Origin: QHXW01 sp963847515
Lineage (GTDB): Bacteria > Acidobacteriota > Terriglobia > Bryobacterales > Bryobacteraceae
Direction of reading: 5' to 3'
Assembly (NCBI GenBank): GCA_963847515.1
Contig: CAWKAA010000005.1
Coordinates: forward strand, 1,178,001 to 1,242,000
Length of the DNA stretch: 64,000 nucleotides
Shown here: in pieces, positions 36,527 to 48,064 of the stretch
Layout of the letters: each line of letters opens with the position of its first letter
Position numbering within the stretch: the stretch's first letter is position 1
Notes under the pieces: model-generated
What the model was told of the DNA's origin: nothing
The model's database searches: none
The model's input: the letters and a program-made list of their open reading frames with translations, nothing else
Position numbers and translations under genes: made by a program

Positions 36527-36756
36527 GTGATCCATATGAGCGGGAAGTCGCCGTCTCGTTGATGTGGATTCTCGGCTAAAGCCGATCCGCGAGCCTGATC
36601 AGCGCGTCCATTCGCGGCCTATCTCTTCCGCCGCCTTCTCCACTCAAACAGCACCACCCCCGCTGCCACCGAGACATTCAATGACGAAATCTGTCCAGCC
36701 ATCGGAATCCGCACCAGCACATCGCAGTGTTGCTTCACCATCTGGTGCAGTCCCTT
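36527..36756. repeat. Intact partner of the rlmB 3'-end duplication
   Basis: Direct-repeat partner of 34381-34609. It spans about 92 bp downstream of rlmB and about 138 bp of its coding 3' end. The two copies bracket the molybdopterin/cytochrome fusion gene (1.9 kb between them). Confidence 0.8.
36566..36590 (-). terminator. Hairpin downstream of rlmB
   Basis: TCGGC at 36572-36576 pairs with GCCGA at 36581-36585 around TAAA, extended by GGAT/ATCC pairing on the minus strand. It lies about 30 bp after the rlmB stop and is preserved in the remnant copy (34427-34441). There is no T tract, so terminator function is tentative. Confidence 0.3.
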
Positions 36757-37332
36757 GCCTTCCGCTCCGAACGCCAGCACCGCACGCTCCGCATAATCCA
36801 CTTGGGCGTAATCCTGATCGCCGCGCTCGTCCACGCCATAGACCCAGAACCCGCGCTTCTTGAGATCTTCCAAAAGCCGGTTGATGTTGGTGATGCGCAC
36901 CACCGGCAGATGCTCCAGCGCCCCCGCGGCCGCTTTGGCCACCGTCTCGGTCAATCCTGCCGCACGCCGCTCCGGCACGATCACTGCATCTGCGCCCGCT
37001 GCGTGCGCCGTGCGAATCACCGCTCCCAGATTGTGCGGATCTTCCACGCCATCCAGTACAACCAGCATGCGCGCCTCGCCTGAGACGTCATCCAAATCCG
37101 CGTACTGTTTCGCTGCTCCCAAAGCCACCACTCCCTGGTGCGCTGCGCTGCCCGCCAGGCGATCGAGCGCCGGGCGCTCTTCGAAACGCAGTGGTGTGGA
37201 ATTCTTGCGCGCCAGATCGATGATTTCCTGAATGCGCGCGCCCGCCAGACCCTTCGCCACCAGCACACGGTCCAGGGCCCGGCGCGCCCGCAGCGCTTCC
37301 GCCACCGGATGGATGCCGATCAGGATGGACAC
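36619..37332 (-). CDS. rlmB: 23S rRNA (guanosine-2'-O)-methyltransferase RlmB, SpoU/TrmH family
   Basis: SPOUT methyltransferase; E. coli RlmB methylates G2251 of 23S rRNA. GTG at 37332 (SILIGIHPVAEALRA) gives 237 residues, the normal size; the longer open frame upstream overlaps the neighbouring CMD gene and is a shadow. Substrate-binding N-terminal domain, then the knot: LVVLDGVEDPHNLGAVIRTA, ADAVIVPERRAAGLTETVAK, AFGAEGKGL, VRIPMAGQISSLNVSVAAGV. The exact position methylated could also be another of the TrmH group. The 3' end is duplicated upstream. Confidence 0.9.
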   Translation of the reverse strand: MSILIGIHPVAEALRARRALDRVLVAKGLAGARIQEIIDLARKNSTPLRFEERPALDRLAGSAAHQGVVALGAAKQYADLDDVSGEARMLVVLDGVEDPHNLGAVIRTAHAAGADAVIVPERRAAGLTETVAKAAAGALEHLPVVRITNINRLLEDLKKRGFWVYGVDERGDQDYAQVDYAERAVLAFGAEGKGLHQMVKQHCDVLVRIPMAGQISSLNVSVAAGVVLFEWRRRRKR

Positions 37333-37337
37333 TGGCC

Positions 37338-37841
37338 TTACTCTTCCGGTTCGAGGTCTAGCCCGTTGTTCAGGCGATTGGTGAAATTGGCCATTGCCAC
37401 GACCAGCGTGATCTCCACAACTTGCTCGTCGTTGAAGCTCCGGAACAGCGGCTGGCTGGTTTCGTTTGCATCCGCCGTCGTGGTCAGTTCGCGCGCGTAT
37501 TGGATAACGGCGCGATCGGCCGGAGTAAAATCCTGATACTGCTCGGTCTCGATCGCCCGGATTTCGTCTTCCGTGATACCCGCCTTCCGGGCAGTTGCCT
37601 TGTGCGCAGCGGTGCAATAGCCGCACTCATTGGCTATCGACGACGTCAGATAAGCCAGTTCTTTGGTGCGCCGGTCCGCCGAGCCGGGCCCCATCACAGC
37701 CGCATAGAGCGGCACGAAGGTTTTCAGCGCCTCCGGCTTGTGCGCCAGCATGCGGAAGAAGCGATTCTCACGCCTGCCTTTGCTCTCGAGTTCCGCCAGG
37801 TACTCGTTTTGAGCGGGTTCAACTAATGGGATCAGGGCCAT
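37338..37841 (-). CDS. Carboxymuconolactone decarboxylase/AhpD-family protein with normal CxxC
   Basis: 167-residue peroxidase-related CMD protein. The redox motif is intact: TKELAYLTSSIANECGYCTAAHK (shown here as ANECGYCTAAHK), with C-G-Y-C followed by H three residues later and a Glu 12 residues before the first Cys, the AhpD arrangement. C-terminal half has FTPADRAVIQYARELT and EITLVVAMANFTNRLNNG. It lies 5 bp above the rlmB start on the same strand. It gives an in-window comparison for the candidate selenoprotein, in which the second cysteine is TGA. Confidence 0.9.
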   Translation of the reverse strand: MALIPLVEPAQNEYLAELESKGRRENRFFRMLAHKPEALKTFVPLYAAVMGPGSADRRTKELAYLTSSIANECGYCTAAHKATARKAGITEDEIRAIETEQYQDFTPADRAVIQYARELTTTADANETSQPLFRSFNDEQVVEITLVVAMANFTNRLNNGLDLEPEE

Positions 37842-37862
37842 GCAACCAGTATATGCGGCCTT

Positions 37863-38744
37863 TCAATTCATCCATCCGTGCAGCCTCATCCATTCCTCGA
37901 GCTGCTTCGGCCAGGAAGATAGAATCGGATCGAACAGCGCCAGCCCAACGCCATGCTGGCCGCGCTCATAGATGTGCATCTCGGCAGGCACCCCCGCTTT
38001 GCGCAATGCCAGATAAAACAGCACGCTGTTTTCCGCCGGCACTCCCGAATCCGTGGTGGTATGGAACAGGAACGCCGGCGGCGTCTCGGGCGTCACCTGC
38101 GTTTCGTTCGAGAGACTTGCTACGAGTTTAGGATCGGGATTGTCCCCCAGCAAATTGCGTAGCGAGCCGCGGTGCGTGTACGGCGTCGTAAAGGAAATTA
38201 CCGGATAGGCCAGAATCATGAAGTCGGGCCGCGAACCCACGCGGTCAATGGGATCAGCCGCATCTGCATTTCCTGCATCAAAGTGAGTGCCCGCGGTCGA
38301 CGCCAGGTGGCCGCCAGCCGAGAAACCCCAGATCCCGATTCTATCGCTCGCTATTCCGTAATCGGCCGCGTGGAATCGAACAAAACGCAGCGCCCGTTGT
38401 GCATCACCGAGTTCGATGGGATGGTGGTATCGCGGCCCTAGCCGATATCGCAGGACAAAGGCCGCCACGCCGCGCGCGTTCAGCCACTCCGCAATCTGCC
38501 GGCCCTCGTGATCCACAGCCAGCATCCCGTAGGCTCCGCCGGGGCAAACTACCACACCGCTGTGGACGCCATTCGATTGTGGTAACTGGATCGTCAGACT
38601 CGGCCGGTCGGATTCGTCGTTGCCCAGAGCGCCCGGAGCGCCATTGGGCCAGAGGAGTTCCATCTTTGGAGCGGGCGCGGGCTGGGCCTGAACCAGCGCT
38701 ACGAACAACGTAAACATCAGAGTTTTTCGCATAAATGGCTTCAC
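37863..38744 (-). CDS. Secreted alpha/beta hydrolase, esterase/lipase type
   Basis: 293 residues; start ATG 38744 or the internal ATG five codons on (MRKTLMFTLFVALVQAQ), which is a signal peptide either way. Oxyanion region VVVCPGGAYGMLAVDHEG, nucleophile motif IGIWGFSAGGHLA (Ser), then FMILAYPVISF, TPPAFLFHTTTDSGVPAENS with the acidic residue, and GQHGVGLAL with the catalytic His. Closest in style to BD-FAE/acetylxylan-esterase-type proteins that deacetylate plant polysaccharides. Substrate uncertain. Confidence 0.88.
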   Translation of the reverse strand: MKPFMRKTLMFTLFVALVQAQPAPAPKMELLWPNGAPGALGNDESDRPSLTIQLPQSNGVHSGVVVCPGGAYGMLAVDHEGRQIAEWLNARGVAAFVLRYRLGPRYHHPIELGDAQRALRFVRFHAADYGIASDRIGIWGFSAGGHLASTAGTHFDAGNADAADPIDRVGSRPDFMILAYPVISFTTPYTHRGSLRNLLGDNPDPKLVASLSNETQVTPETPPAFLFHTTTDSGVPAENSVLFYLALRKAGVPAEMHIYERGQHGVGLALFDPILSSWPKQLEEWMRLHGWMN

Positions 38745-38847
38745 CGGTCACATCAGATTCGAATTTTATACCCTGTTTGCCCTCAATCACTTTAGTCGTG
38801 CGTCGTACCCTTCGATTTGCAGAGGGGTCCTTACAATCGAAGTAACA

Positions 38848-39555
38848 GTGCCTGTGCCAAGCGCCAGTATGAGAATGCATAGACTTCTTGCCGGCTGGAT
38901 GATGGCGGCTGCTGCAGCCGGCCTGATTGCCCAAACTAAAGTCGACCTGAGGACGCAAAGCAAGTCCGTGGATTTCTCTGCTGCGTCGTTGACAAAACCT
39001 GTAAGAACAGGAACTTCGCTGCCAGCTGTTTGTTCTGCCAGCGAAATGTTCTACCTGACCAACGCCACGGCAGGCTACAACCTCTACTACTGCACGGCTT
39101 CGAACATCTGGACGCCCGCCGGGGCATCGGCGCCAAACTACACCCAGTCTTTCACCGCACAAACCTCGGTCTCGATCGGGCACAACCTTGGAACATCGAA
39201 TGTGGTGGTGGAGTGCTATGACGCGACTAACGTGCAAGTGGAATACGCGACGTATACCGTAACAGACCTAAACCACGTAACTGTCACCTTCTTCACGCCT
39301 CAAACCGGACGCTGCGTGGTGAATGGATTCGGCGGACAAGCCGTCGGCCGGTTTGCAACGGCATTCACGTCGCAGACATCCCTCGCCATTACGGCCGCCA
39401 CCCACAACCTGGGCACTGGCGACCTGGCCGTGACCTGCTACGACGGGGGCAACCCAAAAACGCGAATCGAACCCGATCGAGTTCAGGTGGACGTATCCAA
39501 TAACGTCACCATCACATTCTTTACGGCCCAAACCGGGAGATGTATTCTTCAATGA
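38848..39555 (+). CDS. Secreted repeat protein, paralogue of next gene
   Basis: 235 residues; GTG at 38848 or ATG at 38869. Signal peptide MRMHRLLAGWMMAAAAAGLIA. A region with two cysteines (LPAVCSASEMFYLTNATAGY, NLYYCTASNIWTPAG) is followed by two about 65-residue repeats: SFTAQTSVSIGHNLGTSNVV ... TVTFFTPQTGRCVVNG and AFTSQTSLAITAATHNLGTG ... TITFFTAQTGRCILQ. The repeat style (HNLGT..., VTVTF, TGRC) resembles C-terminal beta-sandwich modules of phage tail fibres (impression, not a search). Function unknown. The last 16 nt overlap the next gene. Confidence 0.7.
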   Translation: MPVPSASMRMHRLLAGWMMAAAAAGLIAQTKVDLRTQSKSVDFSAASLTKPVRTGTSLPAVCSASEMFYLTNATAGYNLYYCTASNIWTPAGASAPNYTQSFTAQTSVSIGHNLGTSNVVVECYDATNVQVEYATYTVTDLNHVTVTFFTPQTGRCVVNGFGGQAVGRFATAFTSQTSLAITAATHNLGTGDLAVTCYDGGNPKTRIEPDRVQVDVSNNVTITFFTAQTGRCILQ

Positions 39556-40370
39556 AGCTTGCCAAGGCAGTTACCACGTTCTGGATTCTCGCCATTCCAT
39601 GCGCCGCGCAGTTGATTATAAACGGAAGCCGCACCTTATTAGGCAACTGGGATGCGAGCGGGGCCGCCACCACCAAGCCCGCAAAAACAGGCACCGCGCC
39701 GCCGGCCACGTGCGGCGTAGGCGAGGTGTTCTTCAATTCAAGCGCCAATCCGGGAGCGAACTTGTATGTTTGCGCTGCTTCCAATACCTGGACGCAGGTG
39801 CAAGGGACGGGCACCGGCGCGGCGAACTTTCGCCAGGCGTTCACCAGCGTGACTTCAGTCACGCTGACGCACAATTTGAACACCTTCGGACTTGTATTCA
39901 CGTGCTTCGATAACAGCGCGCCGCCACTGTGGATTCTGCCGAAATCCGCGAGCCTGACCGACGCCAACAACCTGACAGTGACTTTCGCCTCCTCGCAGTC
40001 GGGGTCGTGCGCCGTTAACGCTACAGGCGCAGGTACTTCCTATACCGCGGGCACTGGCATCAATATCGCTGGTACGTCGCTCTCCGTTGATAAGACCGTG
40101 GTTCCCACATATCTGACTGCCACGAGCTCTCTTTCGTTTGGAGCCATCGCACAGGCGTCGTGCGCACAGCTCACCTTTGCCCTTACAGGAGCGAATCCAG
40201 GTGATTCCATTGCACCAGGCTGGCCATCGAGCATCGAAGCCGGGCTGGCCGGAAGCATGTTCGTCAGCGCGAACAATACAGTCGCCGTAAGACTTTGCAA
40301 TCTCTCGGGATCCGCTCTCACTCCCGCTGCCCAGAATTTCCGGGCCTCCGTCCTCCGCTCTTTCCCGTAA
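39552..40370 (+). CDS. Secreted repeat protein, paralogue of previous gene
   Basis: About 272 residues from ATG 39552 (MKLAKAVTTFWILAIPCAAQ, a signal peptide); an in-frame ATG lies at 39540. Same plan as its neighbour: TAPPATCGVGEVFFNSSANP and NLYVCAASNTWTQVQG, one HNLNT repeat unit (AFTSVTSVTLTHNLNTFGLV ... TVTFASSQSGSCAVN), then a different C-terminal domain (SLSFGAIAQASCAQLTFALT, GDSIAPGWPSSIEAGLAGSM, VRLCNLSGSALTPAAQNFRA). The last domain looks like the terminal knob of tail-spike-type proteins. It is translated right after, and probably coupled to, the first paralogue. Confidence 0.7.
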   Translation: MKLAKAVTTFWILAIPCAAQLIINGSRTLLGNWDASGAATTKPAKTGTAPPATCGVGEVFFNSSANPGANLYVCAASNTWTQVQGTGTGAANFRQAFTSVTSVTLTHNLNTFGLVFTCFDNSAPPLWILPKSASLTDANNLTVTFASSQSGSCAVNATGAGTSYTAGTGINIAGTSLSVDKTVVPTYLTATSSLSFGAIAQASCAQLTFALTGANPGDSIAPGWPSSIEAGLAGSMFVSANNTVAVRLCNLSGSALTPAAQNFRASVLRSFP

Positions 40371-40401
40371 GGCCAAAGGAACCGCGTTACAATGGCAATG
40401 A

Positions 40402-45070
<4,669 letters not shown>

Positions 45071-45142
45071 GTTCGCAACTATCATTGAACCAAAAACTTG
45101 CAAGCAAAGCACATATTGTGGCACACTACTAGTGGGCCTTGT

Positions 45143-45421
45143 ATGTCAACCAAGAGGGCACATATCATCCTGCCGATGGATATTGTGAAGGAAATCGACG
45201 AGATCGCGGGCTCGCGTGGCCGCAGCGCGTTCCTAGTTGATTTAGCCCGGCGTGAGATCAAGCGCAGGCGTCTGCTCAAACTTTTCGCACGCGACGAGCC
45301 AATATGGAGAGACGAGGATCATCCGGAGTTGCGGGCGGGGGCGTCGGAATGGGTGCGGCAAATGCGCCGGGAATCCGAATCTCATTTTGAGAGCAGCGAG
45401 CAGCGGCGCAAACGCGATTGA
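45143..45421 (+). CDS. Ribbon-helix-helix antitoxin (VapB-type)
   Basis: 92 residues from ATG 45143 (STKRAHIILPMDIVKEIDEI, then AGSRGRSAFLVDLARREIKR), a classical RHH DNA-binding N-terminus followed by an acidic and charged C-terminal tail. An ATG 45 nt upstream is in frame but adds no family sequence. Its TGA shares one base with the vapC ATG. Autoregulation together with the toxin is expected. Confidence 0.85.
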   Translation: MSTKRAHIILPMDIVKEIDEIAGSRGRSAFLVDLARREIKRRRLLKLFARDEPIWRDEDHPELRAGASEWVRQMRRESESHFESSEQRRKRD

Positions 45422-45807
45422 TGGCGGTCTACTTAACCGACACTTCCGTACTGATCGATGCCATCAACCGGAAGCGCGACCGTTGGGAGTTGTTGCGAAC
45501 CCTGGTTGAAGGGGGTAATACGCTGGCTTGCTCCGCCATCACAGTGACTGAGATCTATGCTGGCATGCGGCCCCACGAGAGTGCGGCAACGCAGTCTTTC
45601 CTGGAGGGGTTGGACCTGTACGAGGTCGATTGGGAATTAGCCCGTTACGCCGGCTTGCTTAAAAACGAATGGGCGAGGAGGGGGCAAACGCTTTCGGTGC
45701 CGGATGTCCTGATTGCCGCCACCGCGCTGGCTCACGGTCTCGTGCTGATGACGGACAATCGGAAGGACTTTCCGATGCCGCAACTGGTTCTATACCCGTT
45801 GGCCTGA
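45421..45807 (+). CDS. VapC-like PIN-domain toxin
   Basis: 128-residue PIN RNase. Acidic residues: MAVYLTDTSVLIDAINRKRD (Asp7 and Asp13), SAITVTEIYAGMRPHE (Glu about 46), TLSVPDVLIAATALAHGLVL (Asp about 95) and LMTDNRKDFPMPQLVLYPLA (Asp about 113). ATG at 45421 overlaps the antitoxin stop by one base. Unrelated at sequence level to the VapC at 16.1 kb beyond the shared fold. Confidence 0.9.
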   Translation: MAVYLTDTSVLIDAINRKRDRWELLRTLVEGGNTLACSAITVTEIYAGMRPHESAATQSFLEGLDLYEVDWELARYAGLLKNEWARRGQTLSVPDVLIAATALAHGLVLMTDNRKDFPMPQLVLYPLA

Positions 45808-46132
45808 TCGACCCCGGTAATGGCATCCACATTGAGAGCGCAGCCGCGTTCGGCACGGTTGGCCCTCGAATTACCATTGCCCGCGATGCTTTGGAAACAG
45901 CCTGTCCTGGACTGGGTGGCTCACAGCAATTGTGAGCAATTTTGAACAGATTACCGCGAACTCTTTTGTTATTCTTCTAGCCCTCGGCCAAGGGAAGAAC
46001 GAATGGCCCCTGTATTAGCGAAAATTGCTCCTCCCGGGGCAGGGCTGGCGTTTCCTTCCTTTGGCCGCTCGTTTGAGTGGTAGGTGAATTGCTCTGTTGG
46101 CCTGGTGTTTCGCCGCAAGGACTGGAGGGCTT
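45808..46132. other. 325-bp intergenic region
   Basis: No gene. It contains a perfect 7-bp inverted repeat (listed separately) and an A/T-rich stretch near 45938-45978 suited to promoter function for the gene at 46133. Nothing else recognised. Confidence 0.55.
45919..45937. promoter_or_regulatory. Perfect palindrome, operator-like
   Basis: GCTCACA at 45919-45925 and TGTGAGC at 45931-45937 are perfect complements around GCAAT. It is followed by TGAGCAATTTTGAACAG. No T tract follows, so an operator fits better than a terminator. The bound protein is unknown. Confidence 0.35.
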
Positions 46133-46642
46133 GTGAAATTATCCACACTCCGAACAGCAGCGAGCTGCGTCTTGCTCTTTGCAGCACGCCTTAGTGCAAA
46201 CCAAACAGTTGCGCTGACTCTGTCGTCCGTGAAAACGCACGCCGATAACAGGATGGAACTAAAACTATTACTGAATGCGCCCCCCAGCTCAGCGCCAGCC
46301 GGTCTCCAGTGGACATTTAAGCTCCCGCCGGGTCTGGATATTGTAGGGGTTGAGGCGGGCAAGGCCGTCAAGACAGCAGGGAAGATTCTCGTTTGCAACG
46401 GAGCCAAGTGCTTGGTTTACGGATTGAACCACAAAACGCTTCCCAACGGGACTATTGCGGTACTCAAGATCAGAGTCGATCAGACCTTGGCCGGAGGAGG
46501 GCGCCCCGCGCCGCTCAAGTACCAGGCCCACGGTCGAGCGAGAACTACAAGATCAGAAATTCAAGTAGCTGACGTGGTGGCTGTTTCCGTGGACGCCAAA
46601 GTGATCCCTGTTGAACCCACTTCGTCTCGGCCAATCCGCTGA
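46133..46642 (+). CDS. Secreted hypothetical protein, cohesin-like beta domain
   Basis: 169 residues from GTG 46133 with GGAGGG 7 nt upstream. Signal peptide (KLSTLRTAASCVLLFAARLS). The mature part (VALTLSSVKTHADNRMELKL, APAGLQWTFKLPPGLDIVGV, GTIAVLKIRVDQTL) reads like a cohesin/carbohydrate-binding-type beta-sandwich found in exported Acidobacteriota proteins; no dockerin partner is seen. Two cysteines (LVCNGAKCLVYG) could form a disulfide. Assignment is tentative. Confidence 0.65.
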   Translation: MKLSTLRTAASCVLLFAARLSANQTVALTLSSVKTHADNRMELKLLLNAPPSSAPAGLQWTFKLPPGLDIVGVEAGKAVKTAGKILVCNGAKCLVYGLNHKTLPNGTIAVLKIRVDQTLAGGGRPAPLKYQAHGRARTTRSEIQVADVVAVSVDAKVIPVEPTSSRPIR

Positions 46643-46738
46643 AGCCGTTCCTAAAGTCCCAAGCACGCGTGGCCTAACCGACCCCTTGACTCCGGCTCCA
46701 TTTTTATCTACCTATAAACACGAAGGGGGGAAGAACCC

Positions 46739-47032
46739 ATGTCCGGTATTTCTCCGTTAATGTGGGGCCTGTTCGTCTGGGCAGGGATCACGTCGGTATT
46801 CGTCATCCTGATGGTTTACCGTTCGCTGATCACGATGCGCGAAGACGATCAGTTGTTCCTGGACCCAACGCAGACGGCAATGGAGAGCGAGCAGCGGGCC
46901 ATCCAGCAGAAGCTCAACCAGATCCGGCCATTCGCCAAAGGGTTTGGATTCGCTTCCGCGGGGCTAGGGGTGGGACTGGTGGGGCTTTGGGTGTTTCAAG
47001 CGATCACGCGGTTCAACTCGCCCGCGCCATAG
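46739..47032 (+). CDS. Small two-helix membrane protein
   Basis: 97 residues with a membrane helix near 6-28 (LMWGLFVWAGITSVFVILMV), a charged middle (TMREDDQLFLDPTQTAMESE) and a second helix near 68-88 (FGFASAGLGVGLVGLWVFQA). Both ends probably face the same side. AAGGGGGG at 46723-46730 is the ribosome site. TTGACT at 46686-46691 may be the -35 box. Function unknown; 42 bp before the next gene, so probably co-transcribed with it. Confidence 0.7.
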   Translation: MSGISPLMWGLFVWAGITSVFVILMVYRSLITMREDDQLFLDPTQTAMESEQRAIQQKLNQIRPFAKGFGFASAGLGVGLVGLWVFQAITRFNSPAP

Positions 47033-47074
47033 GATGAGCACGGGGTTCCGGATCGTCCGGCCGGCCGGCAGGAT

Positions 47075-47950
47075 GTGCCGGTGATCGTTAGCCGCGCCGT
47101 TGTTTTCCTCCTGCTGGCCGGACCCTTGCATCCGCAATCCCTGCGCGTGCTCTCTGAGTTCCAGCGCGTGGATCCGTTCGGTGACGTAGTGGCGGTTGAC
47201 CGGACGGTGAATCCGCGCGAGATTCTCTCTCCGGCCGTGGCGCGCAACGCGTTTGCGTCGTTTCATGTCGCGGTGAGTGTGCCGGAGCGCGAGCCGTTCT
47301 TTGTTTTCGTTCAGACCAATCCGCCAAATCTGTTTGAGATCTCGCTCTATCAAGAGCTGTACGTCAAGACCAGTGCCGCCTGGATTCCCGACGCGCTTGA
47401 GCCTACGAAGATGCCCGCTTTCGACACCCTGCCCTATCTGCCTTTACCCATTCCGAGGCAGAACACGGTGTGCTACTGGCTGGACATCTGGGTGCCCAAA
47501 GACACGCCCGTCCGGCGCGTGCGGGTTGAGGTGCTGCTCAAAATTGGAAAAGGCTGGTTGATGTACCCCATGGAAGTGCGCGTCACTCCTGCGATCGTGC
47601 CTTCGGTGGAGGCGGATTCCACGGCACTACCGCCAGCAATCGCGCGCGCCGATGCGTCCGTAGCCGGTCCTTTCCGGGATTTTATGTGTGGCGGGCGCGA
47701 GACGCAGCGCGAAGAGAAGCTCAGCGTGCGCCGGCTCATACACCGGAACGCGGTGCAGGATCTGGCGCTGGCCCGATCCGAGGAAGGCGAGAAGCGCGGC
47801 GATCTGCGAAGCGAGATTCTGAAACGCCTGGGACTGAGCGAGCGCGCGGCGTGGTGCCGAGGGCCAATCTCTCTTGGGGAGCTGGGAACGGAGTGGTTTC
47901 TGCGCGTGCGCGATCTGCTGTACCGGCTGGCGGGACCCGCGCCGGATTAG
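47075..47950 (+). CDS. Secreted hypothetical protein
   Basis: 291 residues from GTG 47075 (or GTG 47081). A short signal peptide (VIVSRAVVFLLLAGPLHPQ) is followed by a beta-rich domain (EILSPAVARNAFASFHVAVS, PFFVFVQTNPPNLFEISLYQ, VRRVRVEVLLKIGKGWLMYP) and a charged helical C-terminus (KLSVRRLIHRNAVQDLALAR). It ends RVRDLLYRLAGPAPD, a tail that recurs at 52.45-52.50 kb. No known domain recognised. Confidence 0.7.
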   Translation: MPVIVSRAVVFLLLAGPLHPQSLRVLSEFQRVDPFGDVVAVDRTVNPREILSPAVARNAFASFHVAVSVPEREPFFVFVQTNPPNLFEISLYQELYVKTSAAWIPDALEPTKMPAFDTLPYLPLPIPRQNTVCYWLDIWVPKDTPVRRVRVEVLLKIGKGWLMYPMEVRVTPAIVPSVEADSTALPPAIARADASVAGPFRDFMCGGRETQREEKLSVRRLIHRNAVQDLALARSEEGEKRGDLRSEILKRLGLSERAAWCRGPISLGELGTEWFLRVRDLLYRLAGPAPD

Positions 47951-48023
47951 GAGCTGTAGGAAGTAGTGCGAATAACAGATAGAAGGATTTCTGTCGCCGG
48001 GGACTACAAATCCACCCGAGTAT

Positions 48024-48064
48024 CCACCGTTACCGATTTACAGCCAGACCGGTAGCGGTGGTTT
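48024..48064. terminator. Hairpin between convergent genes
   Basis: CCACCGTTACCG (48024-48035) pairs with CGGTAGCGGTGG (48050-48061), 12 bp with one G-U pair, around a 14-nt loop, followed by TTTACC. It sits between the plus-strand gene ending at 47950 and the minus-strand gene ending at 48063. Confidence 0.6.

Noticed and set aside
46686..46718. Sigma-70 promoter before the small membrane protein at 46739
   Set aside because: TTGACT is a good -35, but the TATAAA downstream is 21 bp away and the 17-bp position reads TACCTA; kept only as a remark.
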